DNA of 64,000 nucleotides. Source: Leptofilum sp965223525. GTDB taxonomy: Bacteria > Chloroflexota > Anaerolineae > Promineifilales > Promineifilaceae. The stretch lies in the NCBI RefSeq assembly GCF_965223525.1, contig NZ_CBDCWX010000005.1:2480001-2544000 (forward strand), written 5' to 3'. Numbering within the stretch: the first letter of the stretch is position 1; every line of letters starts with the position of its first letter. The notes under the pieces were generated by a model, which was given only the letters and a program-made list of their open reading frames with translations, ran no database searches and had not been told where the DNA came from. Shown here piece by piece: positions 1 through 8,075 of this stretch. Made by a program: the position numbers and the translations under genes.

Positions 1-325
1 CGGTAAGCAGCACCACGCGGGTGTAGCGCAGCGTTTCGTGGTCACGAATCCAGTTTAGCACATCCAACCCCGAGAGGTTAGGCATCCGCATATCTAGCAA
101 AACAAGGTCAATCTCTGTGGCGTCGTCGGCGACGGTTGCTTGCAGAAAATCAATTGCTTCCTGGCCGTCTGGCACTGCCGAAACAATGAAGTCAGCCTTC
201 TTCATTAAGAAATCAGCCAAAGATTCCGCAATTTCCGGTTCGTCATCTACGATGAGGATATGCGATCTTTTTTCGGTGATTGGCGGCGTGGAAACGGCCG
301 TCCGCACCCCATTTTGCTTCGACAC
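1..325 (-). CDS. Response regulator receiver protein (3' part cut by window edge)
   Basis: This is the N-terminal 108 residues of a two-component response regulator that continues beyond the left edge. The receiver fold is clear: an acidic pair DDE at residues 27-29, the phosphoacceptor Asp at about residue 78 in LVLLDMRMP, and the switch Thr in VVLLT at about 108. The start chosen is GTG at 325, because a GAGG Shine-Dalgarno lies 6 nt upstream. A second GTG closer to the receiver domain is possible. About 20 poorly conserved residues precede the receiver domain. The gene lies downstream of and on the same strand as the PhoB-like regulator at 387, so the two may be co-transcribed across the intervening hairpin. 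The output domain is not visible. Confidence 0.85.
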   Translation of the reverse strand, partial: MSKQNGVRTAVSTPPITEKRSHILIVDDEPEIAESLADFLMKKADFIVSAVPDGQEAIDFLQATVADDATEIDLVLLDMRMPNLSGLDVLNWIRDHETLRYTRVVLLT

Positions 326-339
326 TTGTTGCCTCGTAA

Positions 340-379
340 TTGAGTAATTGAGCAATTATCTAATTACCCAATTACTCAA
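340..379. terminator. AT-rich perfect stem-loop between two response regulator genes
   Basis: An 11-bp perfect inverted repeat (TTGAGTAATTG at 340-350, CAATTACTCAA at 369-379) fills the gap between the stop at 387 and the next gene on the minus strand. It could be a weak terminator or an attenuating hairpin. It lacks GC pairs and a U-tract, so its function is uncertain. Confidence 0.4.
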
Positions 380-386
380 CTCTTTA

Positions 387-1097
387 TTACTGCTCTGGAT
401 TTGTCGTAAATGTATACCCATGCCCCTGAATAGTACGAATATATTTCGGCTCGCTAGGAATGGGTTCAATTTTTTCCCGGAGATTTTTGATGTGCGCGCG
501 CACCAGTTCAGGGCTGCCGGTGTCGCGGGGATAATCCCACACATCTTGCAACAGCTGCTGGCTGTTAAACACCTGGTCTGCATTACTCATTAGATGATAA
601 AGAAGATCAAATTGCACATTGGTTAACAATGCTGTGCCATTTGGTGTGGTCACTTTGAAGCTGCGGCAATCCAAAACCACTTTGCCTGCAACGACTTCAT
701 TGGGTTTTTCCTCTTTCACATCTTTTGGAACAGCCCGTCGCAAAATCGCCCGAACCCGCAACTGCAGCTCTTCCATGTTGAATGGCTTACTCAAATAATC
801 GTCAGCGCCAGCCCGGAACCCTTCGATTTTGTCTTCATCCTTTGCTTTTGCCGTCAAAAATAGCACGGGCAGCTCTTGCAGCAATGGGTCCCCTCGTATT
901 TGCCGACATACCTGGTAGCCATCGGCACCGGGCATCATAATGTCTAGAATAAACAGGTCGGGACGATGACGACGCGCTAGCTGTAATCCCTCAGTGCCGC
1001 TATTGGATACCATCACATGGTAGCCATACAGTTTCAGGGCACGCTGTAACGTGCGGGAAACCAGTTCATCATCGTCTATTACAAGAATTGTGGCCAT
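387..1097 (-). CDS. OmpR/PhoB-family response regulator
   Basis: This 236-residue regulator has an N-terminal receiver domain (residues 1-120) and a C-terminal winged-helix DNA-binding domain (about 140-232). The receiver has acidic residues D8-D10, phosphoacceptor D52 in LFILDIMMPG, T82 and K104 in LSKPF, the complete set expected for phosphorylation. The output domain ends in the family signature HIKNLREKI followed by YIRTIQGHGYTF. The ATG at 1097 has a strong AGAGGAG Shine-Dalgarno 5 nt upstream. No histidine kinase is adjacent on the visible side; the partner may lie left of the window with the other receiver gene. The target is unknown. Confidence 0.95.
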   Translation of the reverse strand: MATILVIDDDELVSRTLQRALKLYGYHVMVSNSGTEGLQLARRHRPDLFILDIMMPGADGYQVCRQIRGDPLLQELPVLFLTAKAKDEDKIEGFRAGADDYLSKPFNMEELQLRVRAILRRAVPKDVKEEKPNEVVAGKVVLDCRSFKVTTPNGTALLTNVQFDLLYHLMSNADQVFNSQQLLQDVWDYPRDTGSPELVRAHIKNLREKIEPIPSEPKYIRTIQGHGYTFTTNPEQ

Positions 1098-1216
1098 GTG
1101 TACTCCTCTGGCTCAACTGCCGATGGACAATAAAACATCTTATGTGAATCTGCCGCCGCTAGTATAGCAGATTTTTGACGATTCTTCGGCAGATAAATCT
1201 GCTTCAACAGTTACAA

Positions 1217-1234
1217 AGACCGCCTGCGCGGTCT
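1217..1234 (-). terminator. Hairpin downstream of the dehydrogenase operon
   Basis: A perfect 7-bp GC-rich stem (AGACCGC/GCGGTCT) with a 4-nt loop lies 32 bp after the E2 stop codon. There is no clear U-tract on the minus strand. An additional 9-bp inverted repeat (AGCAGATTT at 1166 with AAATCTGCT at 1195) follows downstream. It is a plausible operon terminator, inferred from position. Confidence 0.45.
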
Positions 1235-1265
1235 AACGGTTAGTCACTGAAGGGCGGCTTCGTAA

Positions 1266-2513
1266 CTAAATGAGCAATCGCAGTGGGTCTTCTAAGATAC
1301 CTTTTAGCGTTTGCATATACTGTGCAGCTTCTGCGCCGTCCGTCACGCGATGGTCGGCGGAGAGGGTGGCTTTCATGCGGGTGCCAACGGTCAATTCGCC
1401 GTCTACGACGACTGGCACCTGCGTGGCAGAACCCACGGCAAGGATGGCGGCATTGGGTGGATTGATGATGGCGATGAAATGATCCACGTCAAACGCGCCC
1501 AGATTACTGACGGTAAAGGTGGCTCCATCTACGTCCTCAGGTTTGACTTTGCCTTCGCGGGCGCGGCCAATCATCTCTTTGTGATCCTGAGCAATTTTGG
1601 AGATGCTGGCTCCGTCAGTCCCTTTTTGCACAATGGTGAGCAGCCCGCCTTCGATGGCAACGGCCGTTCCCACATTAATTTGGTTGTGCAAAATAATCTT
1701 GTCGCCACCAAAGCTGGCATTGATATTTGGAAATTCGCGCAAGGCCAATGCTGCTGCCTTCACCACCATATCGTTCACCGACACTTTTTGCTCTGGCGCC
1801 AGCGCATTGTTGATTTGCTTCCGCAAACTTAGCGCTGCTGCCATATCAATTTCTGTCGTCACGTAAAATTGTGGAATGGTCGTTTTGCTTTCTGTCATGC
1901 GGCGGGCAATGGCCTGGCGCATTCGGGTAAGCGGCACCTCGGTAGCGGTTGGCGGCGTTGGCACAGATTCTACGGCCGTAGGCTGTGCTGCTGGCGGGCT
2001 TGCCAGGTATGCTTCTACATCAGATTTGCGGATACGGCCGTTAGGCCCACTGCCACCCACACGAGACAAATCCAGGGCGTGTTCTTGCGCCATGCGGCGG
2101 GCGACAGGCGTTGCCTTTACGCCATCGGGAAACTCAGCATGGTCACCCGCGGGGGCAGAGGCTGGCATCGCAGTTGGGGCAGGGGCTGCTTCAGGTTGTG
2201 GGGCAGGCGCCTCTTCAGCAGGAGGAGCCGCTGCGCCGTTGCTGCTGTCTGCTATCATGCCAGAAACATCTTCCCCATCTGCGCCAATAATGCCCAAATT
2301 GTCACCCACCGGAATGAGATCGCCGGTGTTGGCCAACTGAGCCAGCAAAACACCCTCGGCACGGGCCGTTAGCTCCTGCGTTACCTTATCCGACTCAATT
2401 TCAGCCAGCACGTCCCCTTTTTGCACCGGGTCGCCAACCTGTTTGAGCCAGGTACCCATCGTACCTTCTTCCATATCGAAGCCCAGCGTGGGCATTTTGA
2501 TAAACTCAGCCAT
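1266..2513 (-). CDS. pdhC: Dihydrolipoamide acyltransferase (E2) of a 2-oxoacid dehydrogenase complex
   Basis: This 415-residue E2 forms the core of a pyruvate or branched-chain 2-oxoacid dehydrogenase and transfers the acyl group from lipoamide to CoA. An N-terminal biotinyl/lipoyl domain (residues 1-78) carries the lipoylated K43 in ESDKV. An Ala/Pro-rich linker runs from about 85 to 130. A peripheral-subunit-binding domain with TPVARRMA and GPNGRIRKSDVE follows at about 135-170. The catalytic domain extends to the end with the active-site motif DHRVTDG (His about 388, Asp about 392). It is the last gene of the E1 alpha-E1 beta-E2 operon and its ATG overlaps the E1 beta stop (TAATG). No E3 gene is in the window. 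The substrate cannot be fixed from sequence alone; pyruvate is the default. Confidence 0.93.
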   Translation of the reverse strand: MAEFIKMPTLGFDMEEGTMGTWLKQVGDPVQKGDVLAEIESDKVTQELTARAEGVLLAQLANTGDLIPVGDNLGIIGADGEDVSGMIADSSNGAAAPPAEEAPAPQPEAAPAPTAMPASAPAGDHAEFPDGVKATPVARRMAQEHALDLSRVGGSGPNGRIRKSDVEAYLASPPAAQPTAVESVPTPPTATEVPLTRMRQAIARRMTESKTTIPQFYVTTEIDMAAALSLRKQINNALAPEQKVSVNDMVVKAAALALREFPNINASFGGDKIILHNQINVGTAVAIEGGLLTIVQKGTDGASISKIAQDHKEMIGRAREGKVKPEDVDGATFTVSNLGAFDVDHFIAIINPPNAAILAVGSATQVPVVVDGELTVGTRMKATLSADHRVTDGAEAAQYMQTLKGILEDPLRLLI

Positions 2514-3493
2514 TATAGAATCTCCTTCACGGCGGCGATGACGCGGTCAGCATTGGGCATCGCGGCTCGCTCAAGTTCACCGGAGTACGGGGCGGGCACG
2601 TCAAACTGCGCCACGCGCTTGATGGGTGCATCAATGTAATCAAACGCTTCATCCTGCAACCGGGCTACAATCTCAGCACCAATGCCGTAAGTTTGGTGAC
2701 CAAATTCTACCACCACCGCCTTGAACGTTTTCTTGAATGATTCAATCACTGGCCCCATGTCTAGCGGCTGCAAGGTTCGCAAATCTATCACCTCTGCTTC
2801 AATGCCCTCTTTGGCTAACGCTTTGGCCGCGTCTAGCGACGTGTGCAATCCTTCACCGTAAGTCACAATAGTGACATCAGAGCCTGCACGCTTCACGTCA
2901 GACACGCCGATAGGAACTGTATACGCTTCTTCCGGGACTTCAGCACGCACTTTGGGCGAGGTGTAAAGCGCGACTGGCTCGATGAACATCACTGGCGCGT
3001 TATCACGAATAGCAGATATAAGCAATCCTTTAGCATCGCGCGGGGTAGCTGGGCAGACGACTTTGAGCCCAGGAAAATGGGCAAATATGACATCGGGCGT
3101 GTGGCTATGGGTAGCGCCTAGCTGCTTGCCGCCACCGCCAGGTGCACGAAAAACCACCGGGCAATCAAATTGACCATCGAACATGTAGCTTACTTTGGCT
3201 GCGTGATTGACAATGGCATCGAAGGCGACAAAGGCAAAGTTGATGGTCATAAATTCGGCCACGGGGCGCGTGCCAGTCATGGCTGCGCCGGTGGCGGCAC
3301 CGGCAATAGCCATTTCAGAGATAGGTGTGTCGCGCACACGCCGCTCGCCAAACTCATCCAGAAAGCCTTTGGTGACGGCGTAAGTGCCACCCCAGGCTCC
3401 CACTTCTTCACCCATGATGAATACATTTTCGTCACGGCGCATCTCTTCGCGCAGCGCTTCTGTAATTGCTTCTCGTAAAGTTAATCGGGCCAT
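2513..3493 (-). CDS. pdhB: 2-oxoacid (pyruvate) dehydrogenase E1 component, beta subunit
   Basis: This 326-residue transketolase-like beta subunit pairs with the alpha subunit encoded just upstream to decarboxylate the 2-oxoacid with thiamine diphosphate. Conserved family segments are visible: FIMGEEVG near residue 25, FGERRVRDTPISE at about 50-62, GGGGKQLGATHSH at about 120-132, and a C-terminal transketolase domain with VEFGHQTYGIGAEI at about 265. The length is normal for the family. The start lies only 2 bp after the alpha-subunit stop and the stop overlaps the E2 start by 1 bp, so translation is tightly coupled. Confidence 0.94.
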   Translation of the reverse strand: MARLTLREAITEALREEMRRDENVFIMGEEVGAWGGTYAVTKGFLDEFGERRVRDTPISEMAIAGAATGAAMTGTRPVAEFMTINFAFVAFDAIVNHAAKVSYMFDGQFDCPVVFRAPGGGGKQLGATHSHTPDVIFAHFPGLKVVCPATPRDAKGLLISAIRDNAPVMFIEPVALYTSPKVRAEVPEEAYTVPIGVSDVKRAGSDVTIVTYGEGLHTSLDAAKALAKEGIEAEVIDLRTLQPLDMGPVIESFKKTFKAVVVEFGHQTYGIGAEIVARLQDEAFDYIDAPIKRVAQFDVPAPYSGELERAAMPNADRVIAAVKEIL

Positions 3494-3495
3494 GA

Positions 3496-4473
3496 TTAGT
3501 CTGCCTCCGCATTGCTGGGATAAATGTGGTTGAAGAGGGTGTCGAGGACTGGCGGTAGCGATTCATCCGAAAATTCAACGGCTTTGTCCACTTCATCAAT
3601 GACGGCTTTGTCAATGGAAATTAGCAGCGATTCTTTGACGCTATGTTCCTCGAGTAGATGGTTTTGCAGCGTGGCGATGGGGTCTTTCTCGTCACGCCAT
3701 ATGTCTAACTCACCTTCGGGGCGATAGCGGGTACGGTCACCGATGCTGTGTCCCTCGTAGCGGTAGGTCATCATTTCCAGGAATTGTGGCCCTTTGCCTT
3801 TGCGGCAGGCGGCGATTGCTTTTTGAGTGGCTTCGTAAACGGCTAGGATGTCCATGCCGTCTACCTGCTTGCCCGGAATTTTGTATGCTTTGGCTTTATC
3901 TATCATTTTGTGGGCGGCGGAGGCGCGTTCGATGGAGGTGCCCATGCCGTATTTGTTGTTTTCGCAGATGAAAACGATGGGCAAGTCCCAAACGGCCGCC
4001 ATGTTGAGCGATTCGTGGAAGTAGCCGATATTGGTAGCGCCATCACCAAAGTAGCAGAGGCAAACGTTGTCAGAGCCTTTATACTGTTCGGTGAGGGCCA
4101 TGCCGACACCCAATGAGATATGGGCACCAACAATACCGTAGCCACCCCAGAAGGTACGTTTCTTGCTGGCCAAGTGCATGGAACCCCCGCGCCCGCCAAC
4201 AACGCCAGTGGCTTTGCCCATTAGTTCCGCCATAACTTCGGCAGCAGGGATACCCACGGCGAGGGCGTGGCCATGATCGCGGTAGGCGGTGATGACGTGG
4301 TCGCCTTCTTTGCGGGCCGCAATGGTGCCGACGGCAATCGCTTCCTGACCAATGTAAAGATGGAGGAAGCCTTTAATTTTGCCTTCCAACTGGTATAGCT
4401 CGTCGCTGCGCTCTTCAAAGCGACGAATGAGTACCATTTGGCGGTACCAGTCCAGTAATGTCTCTATGTCCAT
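3496..4473 (-). CDS. pdhA: 2-oxoacid (pyruvate) dehydrogenase E1 component, alpha subunit
   Basis: This 325-residue E1 alpha is the first gene of the operon. The thiamine-diphosphate motif begins with GDGATNIGYFHE at about residue 165 and ends with the Asn pair in CENNKYGMGT about 30 residues later. YRDHGHALA at about 63 and the active-site loop RYEGHSIGDRTRYR at about 257-270 are typical of the family. The product decarboxylates the 2-oxoacid and reductively acylates the E2 lipoyl group. The ATG at 4473 has GGAG a few nt upstream. The promoter should lie in the 320-bp gap at 4474-4795. Confidence 0.94.
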   Translation of the reverse strand: MDIETLLDWYRQMVLIRRFEERSDELYQLEGKIKGFLHLYIGQEAIAVGTIAARKEGDHVITAYRDHGHALAVGIPAAEVMAELMGKATGVVGGRGGSMHLASKKRTFWGGYGIVGAHISLGVGMALTEQYKGSDNVCLCYFGDGATNIGYFHESLNMAAVWDLPIVFICENNKYGMGTSIERASAAHKMIDKAKAYKIPGKQVDGMDILAVYEATQKAIAACRKGKGPQFLEMMTYRYEGHSIGDRTRYRPEGELDIWRDEKDPIATLQNHLLEEHSVKESLLISIDKAVIDEVDKAVEFSDESLPPVLDTLFNHIYPSNAEAD

Positions 4474-4795
4474 TCATGTCTCCTTAGCAAATGGTGGCTG
4501 GTGGTTGGTTGCGAGTGGCTTGTACCAGCTTCCAGCCACCTTTCATGAAAAGCAAGGCCAAAATGTGGGAGATAGCCTGCTTTTTGTACCGTCAAACTGG
4601 GAAATAGATTGTTTACGTATTTTGGTGACAAGCTAGCGAGTGCTTATCTTACATGTGCGATTTGGTTGCTATATCAACCACTATTTAGTTTATCAAATTG
4701 TACCCCGGCTGGCGAGTTTGGTTATCTGTGTGCCTGGGTTTTCCAATTGTCGCAATTTTAGGACGCGGACTAGCGCGGATGACGCGGAAATTTGC
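4474..4795. other. Intergenic region upstream of the dehydrogenase operon
   Basis: This gap separates the pdhA start from the homoserine kinase stop; both genes are on the minus strand. Near pdhA a 9-bp inverted repeat (GGTGGCTGG at 4493-4501, CCAGCCACC at 4532-4540) could be an operator or leader hairpin. The middle is AT-rich and likely holds the promoter, but no convincing -35/-10 pair was found. The last about 35 bp belong to the degenerate GCGGAT-type repeat listed separately. Confidence 0.5.
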
Positions 4796-4850
4796 TTATA
4801 ATCTGCGCCCATCCGCGTTCATCCGCAACCCATCGGGTTGCGAATCGGGC
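4762..4850. repeat. Degenerate GCGGAT/ATCCGC intergenic repeat
   Basis: Short words GCGGA, GCGGAT and their complements ATCCGC recur about six times in 90 bp, in both orientations, and include a TATAAT-like box in CTTATAATCTGC. The same phrase CTTATAATCTGC occurs again at about 15982. The repeat overlaps the 3' end of the homoserine kinase gene, whose last residues (NADGRRL) are simply its translation. It resembles dispersed intergenic repeats common in large bacterial genomes. Confidence 0.5.
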
Positions 4851-5761
4851 TTTTGAAAAACCCTGATCTGTGTGCCGGTGGTGTCTACAGGCAAAATCCA
4901 GCTTTGGCAGGCGAGGCCATTTTGCTGGAAAACGGCCGTTACCGCTGCCACAATTTCTTCATGATGATCACGAGCAAAAGCGATGAGGCTGGGGCCAGCA
5001 CCGCTAAGGGCAACACCTGCAGCTCCAGCAGCGTAGGCGGCTTCAAACGCATCTGCCATGCCGGGGATGAGCGGCAGGCGGTAGGGTTGGTGCAGGCGGT
5101 CTTGCATGGCCAGAGTGAGGGTGGCGTAATCGGCCGTTTCCAGAGCGCGGATGAGCAGTGGCAGGCGGCTGGCGTTGAAAATAGCATCTTGGCGGCTAAT
5201 CTGGGTAGGGAGGGCAGCGCGGGCGTCTTTGGTGAGCAGGTGAAAATCTGGCGTGACAATGGCGACTTGTTGTGTGGCGATTGGCAGTAGCTCGATGTGA
5301 ACCTGGTCATCGTGCATCACACCCAATACCAGACCGCCAAGCAGGGCAGGCGCAACATTGTCTGGGTGGCCTTCTTCGGCAGTGGCTTGGGTGAGCAGTT
5401 CTGCTCGGGTAAGTGGATTGCCTAGCAGGGCGTTGGCGCCTAGCAGCCCGGCGAGTACGGCCGTTGAGCTGCTGCCCAATCCACTACCGACGGGAATGTT
5501 GTTTTCTTGCTGAATGTGCAGGCCAGACGGCCGTTTGCCAAACCGTTCAAATAGGCAGTTGGCTGTTTGGTAAACCAGGTTGGTTTCGTCGGTGGGCACT
5601 TTCTCCGCGTCCAACCCGGTCACTTCGATGGTGAGGCCGGGGGTGGCAACCTGGGTGAACGTGATCCGGTTGTACAAAGCCAACGCCAACCCCAGGCAGT
5701 CGAAACCGGGGCCGAGATTGGCAGAAGTGGCGGGGATGGTAACAGTAATTTGTTTGTTCAT
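4796..5761 (-). CDS. thrB: Homoserine kinase
   Basis: This GHMP-family kinase phosphorylates homoserine with ATP in threonine biosynthesis. The N-terminus ITVTIPATSANLGPGFDCLG is diagnostic. The ATP-binding loop PVGSGLGSSSTA follows at about residue 88 and the C-terminal GHMP motif AGVALSGAGPSLIAF at about 250. I chose the ATG at 5761, which begins MNKQITV as in family members; an ATG 15 bp upstream is in frame. The last about 15 residues run into a DNA repeat and look like a recent C-terminal extension. No other threonine genes are adjacent. Confidence 0.95.
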   Translation of the reverse strand: MNKQITVTIPATSANLGPGFDCLGLALALYNRITFTQVATPGLTIEVTGLDAEKVPTDETNLVYQTANCLFERFGKRPSGLHIQQENNIPVGSGLGSSSTAVLAGLLGANALLGNPLTRAELLTQATAEEGHPDNVAPALLGGLVLGVMHDDQVHIELLPIATQQVAIVTPDFHLLTKDARAALPTQISRQDAIFNASRLPLLIRALETADYATLTLAMQDRLHQPYRLPLIPGMADAFEAAYAAGAAGVALSGAGPSLIAFARDHHEEIVAAVTAVFQQNGLACQSWILPVDTTGTQIRVFQKPDSQPDGLRMNADGRRL

Positions 5762-5953
5762 CAAAATTTCCGGCAAATTATATTGTTTTCGGCAATGCGC
5801 CTCATTTTACGCTAGAATGCTGTTAGGAACGAAAAAATCAAGAAGTAAATAGTACAGTAATGGCGTCACTCAAAGGCACAGGTTACGTAGGCTTCCTGCT
5901 TCTATGCCCACGACATTCTCTGTGACTATGCAGAGCTTCTACACAAATTAGCA

Positions 5954-7201
5954 ATGGATTTGGAACGAGAACTGGCTCATTTGCCTAGACCGTCTGAGAA
6001 GCGACTGGCGCTGCGGGTGAGTCCGGCGGCGGAACGCGCGATTCGGAAGGGGCATCCCTGGTTGTTTGATCAGGCAATTCGGCAGCAAAGTCATAACGGC
6101 CGTCCTGGTGATCTCGCCGTTATTTTTGATCGCAAGAAGCGATTTTTGGCGATTGGGCTGTACGATCCGGCGTCTCCCATTCGCGTGCGAATTTTGGCGC
6201 GGGGTAAGCCCACCCAAATTGATGCGGATTGGTTTTTGTATCGGGTGGAAACGGCCGTTGACAAGCGCCTCTCTCTGTTACAAACCAACACGACAGGGTA
6301 TCGCCTGGTACACGGCGAAAACGATGGCCTGCCAGGGTTAGTCATTGACCGATACGGCGAGACGGTGGTGCTAAAATTGTACACGACGGCTTGGGTGCCA
6401 CATTTGCGGGATGTGATGCCGGCGATCAGCAAAATTGTCCAGCCCAAGCGAATGGTGTTGCGTTTGAGCCGCTTTGTACAACGGCAGGAGGATGATTTAT
6501 TTGGCCTTTACGATGGACAACTGTGGGGGCAGCCGGTGCGGAATACAGGCGTTCGCTTTTTGGAGAATGGCCTCTATTTTGAGGCAGACGTGGTGCGGGG
6601 GCAGAAAACAGGCTTCTTTTTAGACCAGCGAGACAATCGGGTGCGGGTGGAAAAGCTAGCAGCGGACAAGCGGGTGCTGAATGTATTTGCCTATACTGGC
6701 GGCTTTTCACTTTACGCAGCCCGTGGCGGGGCCAAAGAGGTGGTGAGCCTGGACATCAGCCAGCCTGCCCTGGCCAACGCCATGCGTAATTTCAGGCTGA
6801 ATCGGGCAAACGAAGCGGTGGCTGCTGCTAATCATGAACTACTGGTAGGGGATGCTTTTTTGTCAATGAAGCAACTCATTGCCAACAAGCGACGCTTTGA
6901 GATGATGATTATTGACCCACCTGCATTTGCCAAACGGCAGGATGAGGTAGAACGGGCATTGATAGCATACGGCCGTCTCGTTCGCCTCGGCCTCAAATTA
7001 TTACGACCCGGCGGCATCTTGGTGATAGCTTCTTGCTCCAGCAGGGTGAGTGCGGAACAGTTTTTTGAGTTGGTAAATAAGACGGCACTGGGGATGGGAC
7101 GGCCGTTGCAAGAAATCAAACGCACAGGCCACGCCCTGGATCATCCGATTGCTTTCCCCGAAGGTGTTTACCTCAAATGCCTCTTTGCTATGGCTTCTTA
7201 A
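5954..7201 (+). CDS. rlmI: Class I SAM-dependent rRNA methyltransferase, RlmI-like
   Basis: This 415-residue enzyme resembles RlmI, which methylates a cytosine of 23S rRNA. A PUA RNA-binding domain lies at about residues 15-95 (RKGHPWLFDQAI, FLAIGLYDP). The linker holds VHGENDGLPGLVIDRYG at about 123. The Rossmann methyltransferase domain has the SAM-binding motif VLNVFAYTGGFS at about 240 and the catalytic IIDPPAFAK at about 317-325. Length and domain order match the family. It stands alone between thrB (divergent) and the SnoaL-like gene (convergent). The exact target base is inferred from family only. Confidence 0.88.
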   Translation: MDLERELAHLPRPSEKRLALRVSPAAERAIRKGHPWLFDQAIRQQSHNGRPGDLAVIFDRKKRFLAIGLYDPASPIRVRILARGKPTQIDADWFLYRVETAVDKRLSLLQTNTTGYRLVHGENDGLPGLVIDRYGETVVLKLYTTAWVPHLRDVMPAISKIVQPKRMVLRLSRFVQRQEDDLFGLYDGQLWGQPVRNTGVRFLENGLYFEADVVRGQKTGFFLDQRDNRVRVEKLAADKRVLNVFAYTGGFSLYAARGGAKEVVSLDISQPALANAMRNFRLNRANEAVAAANHELLVGDAFLSMKQLIANKRRFEMMIIDPPAFAKRQDEVERALIAYGRLVRLGLKLLRPGGILVIASCSSRVSAEQFFELVNKTALGMGRPLQEIKRTGHALDHPIAFPEGVYLKCLFAMAS

Positions 7202-7235
7202 CTATTTTCACTGTTAGTGCCTATGCCAGCTTTTT

Positions 7236-7565
7236 TTAGAAAGAAGGCTTCTCCCCATAATGGTAGTATGAAAAGATTTCCGTAATCTGACCATCCCGAA
7301 CATAAATACAGTCACAAGCTGGATTACCGTTGACTAAATATCGAGCCGCAAACTTATCGCCAGACCCCAAGATGTCGAGGATTTCAATCGTCGGGCTGAA
7401 AAAAGCCTCGGTGTTTTCTCTGACCAGAGCAAGATAGGCTTGCCTGCTCTTGATAGCGCCAAAGGGGCTGTGATGAACAAACTCTTCAGCAAGCGTGCGT
7501 TCAAGTTGAACAATATCTTTATTGTGAAAAGCACCAAACCAAGCATCCACCAGCTTCCTATTCAC
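7236..7565 (-). CDS. SnoaL-like / NTF2-fold small protein
   Basis: This predicted 109-residue single-domain protein has the SnoaL pattern: an N-terminal helix NRKLVDAWFGAFHNKD, then AEEFVHHSPFG, and a C-terminal sheet with KFAARYLVNG and RDGQITEIFSYYHYG. Such proteins form cone-shaped barrels and include isomerases, hydratases and many of unknown substrate. The GTG at 7565 is chosen because GGAGG sits 6-7 nt upstream; a TTG two codons earlier is also possible. It marks the left border of a stretch lacking the window's characteristic palindrome. The substrate is unknown. Confidence 0.75.
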   Translation of the reverse strand: MNRKLVDAWFGAFHNKDIVQLERTLAEEFVHHSPFGAIKSRQAYLALVRENTEAFFSPTIEILDILGSGDKFAARYLVNGNPACDCIYVRDGQITEIFSYYHYGEKPSF

Positions 7566-8075
7566 AAACAACCTCCAATCTCTAACAAACCTAATGATTT
7601 TAGCTCGAATGTTCTGGTGGGGGAGAATACCATATCAATGCCACAGACGCAATTGCGATTAAGCCGATGCCTGAGTGCAGAACAGTTGTTTGAGATTGTG
7701 AATCAAGGGCGGTGTAGCCGTCCAACCCGAATGTCTTGATAAGCTGCCTGCGAGAAAGCCCAAGGGCTTCCAAACACGAAACATCTTCAACCACCAGCAC
7801 CTAAAATCGTGAACGAGCCTCGACCTCGCAGGTCAGGTTCATTATTTGTTAGGCGAATTCACATCCTGCCTGTTGAATTGTGCAACAAGGCCGGTTGATG
7901 CAGGCCACCTTTGCTTTTGGAAGAACGTTGTGGGAAAAAATCAACCAGAACAGCAAGCCGCGCGCGGGAGTCTTTTTTCTTCCAATAAATTCCTTTGAGT
8001 TTTTGAGGAGAGTCAGATTAAATCTCAGATCGTTCAATAACGAGCCGTTGAATGCTCATGTTTCACAGACGGCTC
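7566..8075. other. Gene-poor 510-bp segment
   Basis: No convincing gene is visible. A minus-strand reading frame at 7600-7800 (66 codons) lacks a good start and shows no recognisable family. The right half holds an attC-like structure (7799-7854). GC content drops toward the methyltransferase gene. Confidence 0.5.
7799..7854 (-). repeat. Degenerate integron attC-like site, minus orientation
   Basis: On the minus strand this starts with GCCTAAC, a consensus inverse core site. Inside are a TGAAC/GTTCA inverted repeat and a nested GACCT/AGGTC hairpin. It ends near GATTTTAGGTGC, a poor match to the GTTRRRY core. The length of about 56 bp fits short attC sites. It lies about 220 bp downstream of the methyltransferase gene, where a cassette attC would be. 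The right core is imperfect, so this is a weak call. Confidence 0.3.

Noticed and set aside
4796..4850. C-terminal tail of homoserine kinase as a functional extension
   Set aside because: The tail is a translation of the GCGGAT repeat and is more likely a run-through of a lost stop codon.
7600..7800. 66-codon minus-strand reading frame in the gap next to the SnoaL-like gene
   Set aside because: No good start, no ribosome-binding site, no recognisable motif; it overlaps the attC-like structure.
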